A DNA stretch of 64,000 nt, taken from the NCBI GenBank assembly GCA_002633025.1, contig NMRB01000919.1, positions 40,846 through 104,845 of the forward strand, written 5' to 3'. This document shows positions 37,027-48,381 of this stretch, piece by piece. Origin of the DNA: Notospermus geniculatus. Its lineage: Eukaryota > Nemertea > Pilidiophora > Heteronemertea > Lineidae. Both the position numbers and the translations under genes were made by a program. How positions within the stretch are numbered: position 1 is the first letter of the stretch; each line of letters starts with the position of its first letter. Below the pieces are notes generated by a model, which saw nothing but the letters and a program-made list of their open reading frames with translations, searched no databases and had not been told where the DNA came from.

Positions 37027-37283
37027 GTATAATTCACCCTAACTTCAACATGGGCAAAGTGCCAAGTTTGGAAATGTGCACAGGTCAGTGGTAAATAATC
37101 CATGTCACAGTTATCTAATGATGTTAGGGTAACTTGGTTTACTTTCCATGAGCCTATAGCAAATCAAAGGTTGTGCTCAGTCAACTGGTAAATACTGTGG
37201 TTTGTGGTTTAATCATTGTGCTCGTTTGTGGTGTCTGTTGCACAGGCCTACTTTGCCCATGTTGAAGTTAGGGTGAATCATAC
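37027..37283. repeat. MITE, ~257 bp, 34-bp inverted ends
   Basis: GTATAATTCACCCTAACTTC... at the left and ...GAAGTTAGGGTGAATCATAC at the right, one mismatch. Confidence 0.75.
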
Positions 37284-37742
37284 TTTACCTGAACAATCGA
37301 TAAGTGTAGTCATTGGCCTAAACTGGGCGGTTGTGAAACTCACTGATGTTTTGTTCATTCACATAAATGTGCTGAAAGAGGGAGTTATTTGCAAATAGAT
37401 CTAGGTGTTGAGGATGTGCAAATTCGAATATAAAAATAAACAAGAATTTCACATACATTTTAATACTTTGGCCTTGGTTTCTCCCACAGTGACACTGCTG
37501 TTCGTTATCGTTTCATTGCCAATGGTAGTTTCATGACAAACAGAAAAAATATAAAACATGCTGAGATTACACAAAGACACATTCACATAAGGTATGTGAT
37601 CCACTCTGGCAAAAAGAGTCGCACATGTCGCTCTGGACATGCTGGAGGTGAGCCTCAACGAACTAAGATGACACCAGGAGAGAATGGAAGAAATACTTTG
37701 TTTCAGATTTCGTAACAGACAATACTGAAACTGACGAACATT

Positions 37743-37943
37743 TGTGATCCGGCACGACAAAATGAGTCGGAATGCGCACATAAGAAGACCCAACATGTCC
37801 AAGGTGACACCAGCGGTTCGCTGATTTCAGGATTGTCTGCCCATTGTGAAATTTGACTTGGTCGATTTCTGTGGTTGCTGTCTGGTTCCACCTTCGGTCG
37901 TCTTCTGTGGGACTTCCGACTCATTTTGCTGTGCCGGGTCACA
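37743..37943. repeat. foldback element, ~200 bp
   Basis: TGTGATCCGGCACGACAAAA and TTTTGCTGTGCCGGGTCACA are inverted partners; GGGTCACATATGTGACC words nearby (38210-38225) suggest nesting in a larger element. Confidence 0.6.
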
Positions 37944-38497
37944 TTTGGTCTCAACTTGCCAAGGTAAGAGCGACATGCGTCTGCTTTTACCAGAGTGGCT
38001 CACATATGTGACCAAATCTTGCAAAACCCTTCCAAAATCACTGAACACCACAGGCTTAATAGGTTACATAGGGAGTGTCATCACAATGAAAAAATGACGG
38101 TCCGTTAATGCCAAATAAAGCCTTATCGATTGTGCAACAAAGGGCAGTACAGGTATGATCAAGGCCTATGTCACTCCCCAGCGACTTTGGCCAGGTTTTC
38201 ACAGAGCGGGTCACATATGTGACCCTCCACTACAAAACCAGTCGTAGTTGCTCTGACGTTGGCAAGTTGGGACAAATTATCTGTATCTGTCAATTTCAGT
38301 ATTGTCCAGGTCTGTTGTGAAGTTTGAGTGATCCCATTTCTTTCTTTATCACCTGGTGTCATCCCGGTATGTTGAGGCTCATTTTCCGAGCTACTTAGAA
38401 CTGGTTTTGTGTGGTGATCTAGGGCAGGAACATCAAGAGCCCATGATTACGGCAGATACTGGTGGATTGTTTCTGAAGGACCAACTGCCTTTGTGTA

Positions 38498-39139
38498 GAG
38501 TCTGGCAACATCTATCTTTGACCTAATGGAATGCGGAAGCTAGGAAATTGATCGATGAATTTTCCACGGACCTTAGGGTTCCTGCACATTTTCCTGAGTA
38601 AAATTCCATGATATTTCAATGATTTTCCAAGACAAAAATTTTCAAATTCCAAGACATGTTTTGGTCGAATGGTTTTGGTGACGAGGATGCCTAGCTATGT
38701 ACATTTGTATTCCCTTATTTGGAACGGTTGATGCATGAGGCGTGGGAAGCATGTTGCCGTCAGGCGGCCGCTAGAGGCCGAGAGCAGCCGGGAGTCGGGG
38801 AAGTTTTTTGGATACTGGCACAAAAATAAGGGCAATCATTTTTTTTATACACAAAAAGTCAAAATTCCATGGTTTTCACATACTTTATTAGCAAATCACT
38901 TAATTCCATGACTTTCCAGACATGGAAAACACTCTTCTAAAATTCAAAGATTTTCAATGGTTTTCAAGAGCCGCGGGAACCCTGTTTAATCCCACGCGGC
39001 TATTGAATGACCGGTGGACAACGCGAACAATCGGGGAACGACCACAAGTGATCGACAGGCATGATTATAAACCGCAAAGCTCTGTCACATTACATGACTT
39101 CCGCATTCCATTAGGTCGAAGATAGATGTTGCCAGACTT
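38498..39139. repeat. MITE of the GTCTGGCAACATC family, with an inserted element
   Basis: GAGTCTGGCAACATCTATCT to CCAGACTT, flanked by TA at 38496-38497 and 39140-39141. Compared with 34399-34628 (reversed) it carries about 410 extra bases at 38574-38984, themselves bounded by AGGGTTCCTGC and GCGGGAACCCT, so a second element inserted into this one. Confidence 0.8.
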
Positions 39140-39379
39140 TACATTATTGCAAAGGATAACATTACTCATCTCGTCTTTATCCCTCCCCCTATCACATCTA
39201 TCAGGTCAGCTTTTTTTCATCTCCATGATGGTTTCCCTACCTTTCCAAAACCAGAGTTTCTTAGGCCAGAAATTCCCTACCTTTTCTGGGTCTTGAGAGG
39301 AAATTTTGATTTTTCATACCTTTTGAAGATTTCAAGACCCAGTGGGAATCCAGCCAGGAGGACCTCAGAGGTGATGGGC

Positions 39380-40540
39380 ACCAATGCTTCCAGGCGGGGA
39401 TCCGGGGGAGGGGGGCAAACCTGGCCTGTGCCCCCCCTATTTTTTGGTGACCAAGGTTAGAAAAATTGCCCTTTTTCAAAGTGCCACAGAATTGCCTTGT
39501 ATAATTTGTCCCTCAGATGCTGGGAAATCACACCAACGGCCTAGATTTCAAAATTTTGTGGGGGAGAACCCCCAGGCCCCCGCCGTGGCTTCACACCTTA
39601 GATGCTTGCCATCATCAGCCCCCTGTGGCCTTCTGTGCCCCCCTTTACCAGAATCCTGGATCCGCCCCCGCCTTCCACTATTTTGGCAGCCCCATGTCAA
39701 GAATCTTCACATGAAGAACCCAAAGGAGATAGATATAGTTTTATGGAAATAAATTTAATATACAAATAGATCATCTATACAAGAATACAGTCTTCATATT
39801 TTGAGGATTTGGGTAAAAATTACAATCATAATGTTTTCTTGGAAAATATATTGCTAAGAAATACATGTATCTGAATACAATGTTATAAAATAAATCCTCA
39901 AAGATTTGTGATCATAAAATTACATACATGTATAGAGTGATGAAAACCATGAGGGTCAACAAAATTGACGAAGTATTGAGTGATTTGTGATTTAAAACAA
40001 TCTTGAAAACAAAATTAAAGGACCACGGTATTGCCACTTTTTCTCGACAGCCGGCACCACTCTCCAACCCAGGGACTAACTACGTTGTCGGTAAATTCAC
40101 CCGATTTACTACATACATTTTGTAATGCATTTTTGTAGGTTTGTTTTTCTGTCACTAAAAGGCTCCCTCTACATCGGCAGTCAAATAACGCATTAGAGAT
40201 CAAATACCGTGCTTCTTTAAAATGACTCTAATGTTACGTAGGCCTACTCTTTGTTTAATTTTACCCACTGGTCTACCAAAGCAGAGCTAGTCAGTGTCCT
40301 GTTACAAAGAAGCTGAAACTTAGGTTTTTAGGACCAAGAAATATGAAATTTGGCAGCAGTAATTTCCATGTATACACCTACAAAAACTACAAGTATACAA
40401 TCTGTATGTCTTGAGTAATATCACATACATACATGTAAAAGTACCAAATTACGATTCTAGGACATTTGCCCCTGGACATTTTAAAGAGTTCATTTTTTTG
40501 TTTTATATTTTAGATGTTTTAAATCCATGACATCTACGGT
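39380..40540. other. stretch without recognisable gene
   Basis: 39380-39670 holds GGATCC-family fragments. 39700-40540 is A/T-rich single-copy-looking sequence with several TACATGTA words; it could include the distal 3'-UTR of the minus-strand Rab gene, but I see no decisive signal. Confidence 0.35.
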
Positions 40541-40546
40541 ATATAG

Positions 40547-40767
40547 AGGTTCTTCACTGATGTCACAACAGTCACGTGACTGCAAAGAATCGGCCATGTT
40601 GGCCGTCAAATGGGCGGCGACATAAAAAACTGTCACGTCATGACATTTTGACGTCACGATCTGTGTACTGACACTGTGTTCATGCCGTGATGTCGCTTGA
40701 CATTTTGACGGCCAATATGGCGGCATCGTGTCAACATGGAAATGTGACGTCACGTGAAGAACATCTA
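40547..40767. repeat. foldback element, ~220 bp
   Basis: GTTCTTCACTGATGTCAC and GTGACGTCACGTGAAGAAC ends, with inner GGCCATGTTGGCCGTCAAA/TTTTGACGGCCAATATGGC. Confidence 0.65.
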
Positions 40768-41030
40768 CAGACGTGACTGATGGAATTTCTTGCTTTCATT
40801 CTGTTTTTCTTGAAGCATAAGAACCATGACACCTCACTAGTACGGTAGCATGAAAAAAATTTCTTGCATTTTGTGTTGATTGAAAATATGTACATGCATC
40901 TACATAAAAGGTAACTGTTGCACTGTTCCACTGAAAAAATGCCACACGAGCAGGCCATAATGGTGGTCTGCAGATAAGTCTCTCACTACATACATGTACC
41001 TATTTATATTGCCATGATCTTTCCAACACA

Positions 41031-41770
41031 TAAGCTGCGCTTCCATTACAGCTTTTATATCCGGTCTTATTAGTACCGGTGTCTATCCGCATATAAATAA
41101 GACCGGATATTTCACGGCTTGCGCTTCCACTACTGGATTTGAGGTTAGCAAGTTCGGCTACAGATGGTGATACGTGGAGTGAACCGCGTATATTGTTCTG
41201 GTACTCTTCTTGAGCATGGGCAATGTCGCAAGCGACCTTAAAGCCGCACAGTATAGACAGATTGGTCATAATCAGCAACCCTCTAGAGCATAGTCTCGGT
41301 CACCCAGCCGCTGTTTCGAATCTGGGGATCCGTGTGGCAGTACTGCGGAACGAAACGGCTGGCTGCGCGAGACTACACGCAGCATTGGGGATTCCCCCAA
41401 CCTCGATGCAGGATAATGCTATAATATGTGGTTCTATGGTAATTATACATTACGCATGCCTGTAAGTGAGGTTGCACTATGATTTCGGCCGAACTGGGAG
41501 TGAGTAGCGATGCATACTGTGCGGCTTTAAGCCACCTGTAGCCGAACATAATACTACCGGTACAAATAGAACCGGACTTATTGCCATTCCACTAGAAAAC
41601 ACTGGTGTTGATCTGCATCTAATTTGATTTGGAGTATACTTGGCTATGCTATCCAAGCTTAACAGATCCGGACTTATTGAGAACCGGACTTATTAAACAC
41701 GGACATCTTGCAATGGAAGCAGAATAAGCCCGGACAAATACCGGCTTTTTCTGTAATGGAGGCGCAGCTA
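41031..41770. repeat. 740-bp element with 20-bp inverted ends, carrying a nested element
   Basis: TAAGCTGCGCTTCCATTACA at the left and TGTAATGGAGGCGCAGCTA at the right; inner blocks repeat ACCGGACTTATT. A second inverted pair (AAAGCCGCACAGTAT near 41240 and ATACTGTGCGGCTTT near 41512) marks a nested insertion. The right end stops 11 bp downstream of the Rab stop codon. Confidence 0.7.
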
Positions 41771-41781
41771 TAGCCTCAAGT

Positions 41782-44700
41782 TTAACAACTGCATCCTTTG
41801 CCTTTGGAAGCTTTCTTATTGGCTGTTTTGTTCGAGGAGGGTAGTCGGATGATTGTTCCTTTTCTGTCGTTTGCACCGATGGCCGGAAGTCGGTGACCTG
41901 GAGATGAAAATAGTGTAGGATGATGAAATAAGGAAAACAAGGCCAGAACTGGCAAGCTCCTTGTTGGCGTAGAAACGACGGTTAAAACTGACAGGTTGTA
42001 TTGAATTTCAGGGGCGGATCCAGGATTTCGGGAAAGAGGGGGCGCACCGTGCTAGATACATTGAAATCTGCGGTCAATTTCAATGATTTGCTCCAAATTT
42101 CAGAATTTCACGGTCAATTTTAAAGATTTGTCGGCCAAAAGGGGGGCGTGCGCCGGGTGCGCCCCCCTTGGATCCGCGCCTGAATATTATGTAGAGGTCT
42201 GCAAGGGCGTAGGCTGGTCTGAGCCTGGGGAGGGGTACATTTTTGTGAAAGCGGAATATTCCTCCTGTAGCCTAGGCATGAAATTTCACAGTATGCTGAA
42301 GAGTAACAAAGGTGTGCTCCGGATAGGCGGGTCTGCGGGGGGTCTCCCCAGGAAAATTTTGGAATCTAGATGCTCTGAGATGTGATTTCAGAGCTATTCT
42401 TAGCCAAAATTTACACAATTACAAGGTTGATTTTTTTCTGCTTGCCCAGAGCGGAACTCTCTTACTGCTGCAGGGAGGTGAACGTGCACCCCCCCTCGCC
42501 TACGCCCCTGATCTCAGCCTTGCAAATGTGTCCTAAACAGAGACTGATGTTCCTCTGTCATCACTTCCAATATGACTATCGTACATACTGTGGTCTCGGA
42601 GTTATGCCGGACTGGGGGGCGGTCAGGCCTAGCCGTACTTTTAGGGAAGGTATAGCCCAAACAAAAATGATTTGGTATCGGGGCATGTCTCAGGATCATT
42701 CATATCCGCCCACACCACAATTTCAGTCCACAGGCCCAACCCCAAATTCCCCAGAACCAATGGGTGGATATGGAGTTGAATCCGGCATAACTCCGAGACC
42801 ACAGTATATTTAGACCAACACATATTTCTGCCTACATGTATCTGTGGGAACCTCATTAGGAAATACTCACTAATTTCCATAAAAAGCTCATTAACATTTT
42901 GTCCGCTTTTGGCACTGGTTTCCATGAATACAGAATTGCAAGTCTGCGAAAACGCTTTGGCATCTGTAACGAAAAGCCCAAACCAAGTCAACGTGACGAC
43001 AAAACCATTGTTTAAAAATTCGGTGACAGAGCTTTTTGCATGAGTTTCTTCAAATACGAAATCTCACTATGCTGTGTGTGACATGTGTACATTAGGGGCC
43101 GATTTCACAAAGGGCGTTTAGCAAAATCAGCATTTTAATTCTTACTTATTCAGGTTAAAGACCTAGAAAAGCATTATTTTGCTGCCTGTATGGTGGCTGG
43201 CCGGCGGCGTTCACGTGCAGGATAATCACAAGCGTTTAACATTCCTTATGTCCAGGAGGACAAAAGAATATTTGAACGCTTTAGAGGCCTTGTTTAGAGT
43301 CATTCAATTATTTTCTTTTGTCCTCCTGGACATGAACACAGGGATGTTAAACGCTTGTGATTATCCTGCAGGTAAATGCCGCCGATCAAGCACTGTACAG
43401 GCAGCAAAACAATGCTTTTCTAGGCCTTTAACCTGAATAAGTTAAGTATAATGAAATGGTCCATGGACCATGTGCTCACTGGGTTGGACATAACAGTCTA
43501 ATGACAGAGGGAGGTACATATCAGTTATGACGAATCTGGGTCAAGTCATTCCTAGCAAAGACTTTGATGATTTTGGGGTTATGCCACCTGGCGGCCATAT
43601 TAGATGTCCGATCGGGCTGCAACTTCACATGCACATAAAGGTCATCTGCAGGGGACCACATAGCACATTGGAGCGCTTTGGGTCAACTCGTTCCTGAGTT
43701 ACAGCACTTTGATGATTTTCGAGTTACGCCACCTGGTGGCCATATTGGATGTCCGATCGGGCCGAAACTTCACATGGACATAAAGGTCATCTGCAGGGGG
43801 CCACATAGCACATTGGAGCGCTTTGGGTTAAGGCGTTCCTGAGTTACAGCACTTTGATGATTTTTGGGTTACGCCACCTGGTGGCCATGTTTGAAGTCAA
43901 ATCAGGCCGAAATTTGACATGCATGTAAAGGTCATCTAGATGGAGGTAAATATCAAATTTGAGCACTCTGCGTCAAGCCGTTCCTGAGTAATAGCACTTA
44001 CTTGATTTTCAGGTTACGCCACCTGGCGGCCATATTGGATGTCGAATCGGGCCGAAACTTGGTATTTTTTAAGGTACCCCTCCAATGCATGTTTATGCAA
44101 GATATGAAGTTGCTCGGTGAAATAATGACAAACTGTGGCAGGTTCGTCACTTTTGTCGAACTTTGACCTCTGTGACCTTGAAAAGTAGGTCAAATCAAAA
44201 ACCCGTTATATATGTTATGTATCCTTATTAGCTACACCTATGATAAAAATTTGAAGATGATCTAGTCATTAGTTCAGGAGTTATTGTACTTTTTGTGTTT
44301 TTGGTTTCTGCCACCTGGTGGCCAAACTGAGAGTCGAATCGGACCGAAAACTGGTGTCGTGGGTCATCTGACCTAGGGGTATATATGTACCAAGTTTCAG
44401 ATCAATAGCTCCAGCGGTTACGAAACGTGCCCTGCTAACGGACAACGACGACGACGACGACGGACGACGACGACGACGACGGACGACGGACGCTGCACCA
44501 TCGTAATAGCTCACCCCAGTGAGCTAAAAATAACAATTCATTTTATAAAGTGTAAAATCATGCAAAGTATGAATTAAAACAGTGATTTCGCTAAACGCCC
44601 TTCGTGAAATCGGCCCTAGATGTTTTCCACACATCTGACACCACATTAACTTGGCTTAAGGAGGGGGAAATGATCTTTTAGCAGGGTTTCCAAAGGATTT

Positions 44701-47700
44701 CTTTTGTTAGGAGTCCCATGCCCATGGCACTCTAAATATGAAGGTCCTTTCATATTTTGGAGGGTCCCCATTCTCTCATGCATAACTGAGGCATTTAAAT
44801 ATCGTTAGCAGTTGGTGAGAGTGTGTGTCAAAATGCTTTTTGGTGCGCTTTAAACGTGAGTTATAAAAATGCGGGTCCCTGGCTGATTTTTATCATGCGT
44901 CCTTAGGATTCAAACACTGCTCTCTATGTGCGTCAAACAGAGATTTTGTGCGTATTTGACCCGGGAGCTCGGGTCCTTGGAAATCCTGTTTTAGAGTAAA
45001 AATTCGTTTTGTCCCTTTTTGCTTGGGGGGGGGGCATTTGCCCTCCCCCCACCACTAGCGACGCCCCTGATTTCTCTGTGGCTTGCCCGTTCCCTGGTTG
45101 AACACAACAACACCACACCAGGTCTGGATCATACCCACCTTCAAATGGCACCTCACGAAGATCACCCAGGTCACATTTATTCCCTGCTAACGCTACCAAC
45201 AGGTTTGGTGGCCCGTACTTCTGTAATTCCTTTATCCAACCTTTTAGGCAGTTAAAACTGTCCTGAAAACAAGGATGAACCACTGCAGTAAAAACCAGTA
45301 TGCAATATCATTATCATTTTCATGAAAATACATGTGTAAAGTCTTTTGATTGGCTACGTACCCAATCGACATGAAAAATCTTGAACCAATGATGCCGAAA
45401 TTTGAAGACGTTTATTGAAGGATTTTTCTGCGGCTTTAACGATTTAACAAAACTGGTATTTCGGTTTTGGTGCACGTTTTCCAAATCGAAATAGTTATTG
45501 TGAAACAAATTTGCAGTGCTTGTCAGTCAATCACAAATGGTGCGCAAAGTTTGTTGTAGGTTGAGTGTGACGCGTTTTGTTCCGAAATCGGTTCAGTTGT
45601 AGTGTGACCCGACCTGGCATAATCAATTTCCGTATCTCGATTTACGGAAATCGATTTTGATGCGCAATAGGTGTGAACGCAGCATCTGTGGTATTAACAA
45701 TCCAAGATGGCTGGCAGCGAAAAAATGTCTACTAACCTCCTCCGTTATGTCATACACAACTATTGCAGCAGCTGCCCCTCGGTAATACATTGGTGCCAAG
45801 GCTCGATACTGAAACAGAAAACATCAGATACATGTATAATCTGACACCAAAACTATTTTGCTCATGCTCGCGGGGTTTGTTTTGATTTTTGGTGGTACCT
45901 CCCATAGAGAGTGAACCTAGTCTCCAGGCAAAGCCGTGCTCCAGTCATAGGCAAAACCTGTGCAAATATGCGAACGTGCACCTGGGGACGAGGTTCCATC
46001 AAAAATTTGTTAAAATGGGTTAACGACAGTTTCAAATCCAGTCGGTCAAAATGTACATTTTGTACTATTCACATTGATTTCGAAGCGGTAGTTTCCAAAG
46101 TTTGGCTGTCTAATGAATTTCCCATAAAACTAAAATCCTTCTTTCGCCTTTTTCTCAAAACGGCGCTTGATTTGAGGACATGTCAACAAACAACTGTCAA
46201 CAAACCCCGCGAGCCATTCGCTTTAAACTCATTGTATCAGTTTGCTTTGCAGACAAGGCCATATATCAGTTTCTGGGCATAAGAAAGAAAGAATTATCTT
46301 TTTTCTATTACAGTTCACCCTGAGGTACATGTAATGAGTGGCTCTTAGCACTCGCTCCCTTTGTCACTACACACAAGATGAGTTTGACGCCTTCCTCATT
46401 AAGGATTACTGATGTCTCAAAGGGGGGCGTGCCAAGCGCAGGCCCCCCCACGTTCAGCCGCCAAGCAGCAAAAATTTTGGAAGGCATATAATCAGACCCC
46501 TGATTTTCAGTAAAAAGAAAGTTCCATTTGGCCTGCCCAGGTGCCAGGAAATCGCGTTTCCGGCAGTTTTACCCCCAAATTTTTGGGGCTTCGCGCCTTC
46601 GGCGCTCAGGGAATGGGATTTGCCCATTCCACGCCCCCTCCCCCCAGTTCGGCAACTCCTAGATCCGCCACTGTACAGCTTTAAATTCTGCAAGCTCTAG
46701 AATAAAGGAGTGGGAAGAAAATGAAAACGCACCTTCTCCTGGCCTGCCGTATCCCATATTTGATACTTGTATGTCGTTCCATCCAGAACACAGGTCTTCG
46801 TCATAAATAGAGCACTGAAAAGAAGGAATGTTCAGGTCTGAATGCAACAAAGATAGCATGGCACAGGATGGACAGCACCTACCGGTAATGAAATGGTCCA
46901 TGGACCATATGCTCACCTGGGTGAATGTACATAGTGTACCAGAAGAACAAATGACAAATGTTGAATGAAAATGTTCCAGAGCAAGCCCTGAGTTCCAGGG
47001 TGATGGCCACACACACAAAGTTAGAAGACACTAGGTCAAATACCCAGAAACGTACCACCACATGGCAAAATTTTGAACTTTGACCTCTACGGCCTTAAGT
47101 AAGAAGTAGGTCAAATAAAAAAACTGTTACATATGTCATGTAGCCTCTTTAGATGCACCTGTATGATAAAAATTTGGATATGATCCAGTCATTAGTTCAG
47201 GAGTTCAGAGTGTATCCAGGGCCAGACCCAAAAATATGTCTGTTTGCCGTAACCCGACTGACCCTACGTGAATGGTACCGACCCAAAACTTTTTATGGGG
47301 GTAATAGCCAATATGTTTTTTTTATGCCCAAAAGGACCCGATTTGCCGACCGGCAATGACGAAGTATGCCGACCTATAACTTTTTACACTTCAAAACTGA
47401 ATGCCAATGCGTCATAAACCCCAAAAGACATTGTTTTTAAACACTAGTATATTTTTATTTTATTTTGTGGAAATTGCTAATTTTTTTTCCACCTCCAACT
47501 AAAAAAAATAAAAATATATGCCTACCTACCTACCTACCCAAGCTGTTAGGGCAGGGTCGGGTTACAGCAAACAGACATATTTTTGGGTCTGGCCCAATAG
47601 AGCTAAGTCTCAAGCAATCATTTTATCATTCTGGCTTATCTCATTAGTTGATTTCCTTACCCAATAGTTGTTTCTGTCACTTTGTATGTATCTGAGACAA

Positions 47701-48381
47701 ATCTTTCTGCAATGCAGGTCTTTCCTACTCCCATTTTCTGGAGATAAAAGGAACATGCATCTTAAATCACAGAGATAAAAAAGGCCAACCAAGGCAGTCA
47801 TGTCAAAGGAAATACCGGATCTGCCCNNNNNNNNNNNNNNNNNNNNNNNNNNNNNNNNNNNNNNNNNNNNNNNNNNNNNNNNNNNNNNNNNNNNNNNNNN
47901 NNNNNNNNNNNNNNNNNNNNNNNNNNNNNNNNNNNNNNNNNNNNNNNNNNNNNNNNNNNNNNNNNNNNNNNNNNNNNNNNNNNNNNNNNNNNNNNNNNNN
48001 NNNNNNNNNNNNNNNNNNNNNNNNNNNNNNNNNNNNNNNNNNNNNNNNNNNNNNNNNTATACTCAGTATAATTCCTCCAAGGTTAAATATAAGCACAAAG
48101 TAGGCCTAGGCCCTAACAAGCGTGGACCCACTCCAGGGTTTTTGGCAGAGGGGGTCAGGGCCGCAGAATATTGGTGGTGGAGAGTGTGGGGGCGGGGGAA
48201 GGAGGGGGGTCACGACACCCAAAACCCCCCTCTGGATCTGCACCTGCTAGGCCCTAGGCTGTTACAACATCACGACATATACCGGTACATGATATACCGG
48301 TACAGGTTTCAGTAGGCCTAGGCCTATATCATGTTGTATACTCACCCCCACAAGACAGATCTTGACTTCTCTGACAGCCAT
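41782..48381 (-). CDS. Rab-family small GTPase (Rab22/Rab31-like), complete, 7 exons, ~199 aa
   Basis: Membrane-traffic GTPase, probably endosomal by its similarity to the Rab5/22/31 clade. Exons in coding order: 48346-48381, 47661-47737, 46733-46814, 45737-45808, 45139-45262, 42871-42963, 41782-41897; phases join and total 600 bp including TAA. Visible motifs: P-loop GKMGVGKTC across exons 1-2, TTIG in switch I, WDTAGQE (G3, end of exon 3), [22 protein letters not shown] (G4), ETSAK (G5) and a C-terminal CSC for double geranylgeranylation. The start ATG at 48381 gives [12 protein letters not shown], as in Rab22/31. An N gap lies in intron 1. Converges with AARS1. The exact orthologue (Rab22A, Rab31 or a lineage-specific paralogue) is not settled. 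Confidence 0.9.
42009..42182. repeat. GGATCC-family element, complete, 174 bp
   Basis: CAGGGGCGGATCCAGGATTT at the left and CCTTGGATCCGCGCCTG at the right; lies in the last Rab intron. Confidence 0.7.
43545..44080. repeat. tandem array, 145-bp period, ~4 units
   Basis: GCCACCTGG begins at 43583, 43728, 43873 and 44018, an exact 145-bp step. Each unit carries GGCCATATTGGATGTC-like sequence, AAAGGTCATCT and GTTCCTGAGT. A further unit head lies at 44310. Confidence 0.85.
44442..44492. repeat. (ACG)n microsatellite
   Basis: Runs of ACGACGACG with GGACGACG interruptions, next to AGCTCACCCCAGTGAGCT at the end of a GCTCAC-family element; that family generally carries such a tract. Confidence 0.9.
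46430..46675. repeat. GGATCC-family fragment
   Basis: GGGGGGCGTGCCAAGCGCAG at the left and CTAGATCCGCCACTG at the right, in the intron after Rab exon 3. Confidence 0.5.
47219..47595. repeat. MITE, 377 bp, present in copy A only
   Basis: Inverted ends of about 40 bp with one mismatch (GGGCCAGACCCAAAAATATG outward). Copy B at about 61239 has the uninterrupted flank GTATCCAGTAGAGC. No clear target duplication. Confidence 0.9.
47827..48057. other. assembly gap (231 N)
   Basis: Copy B carries only about 30 bases at the matching place (61461-61491), including poly-C and half of a palindrome, so the N count is a placeholder. Confidence 0.9.

Larger units (their letters stand above)
43095..44616. 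repeat. composite TA-flanked element with GGGGCC...GGCCC ends
   Basis: Ends GGGGCCGATTTCACAAAGGG and CCCTTCGTGAAATCGGCCC are inverted copies flanked by TA (43093-43094, 44617-44618). Inside are a ~330-bp hairpin (arms with CAGGATAATCACAAGCGTTT at 43221 and its complement at 43351) and a GCTCAC-family element (43471-44527) with a 145-bp tandem array. Lies in a Rab intron. Confidence 0.75.

Noticed and set aside
43545-44080. CRISPR-like regularly spaced repeat
   Set aside because: Eukaryotic locus; the whole 145-bp unit repeats, with no unique spacers.
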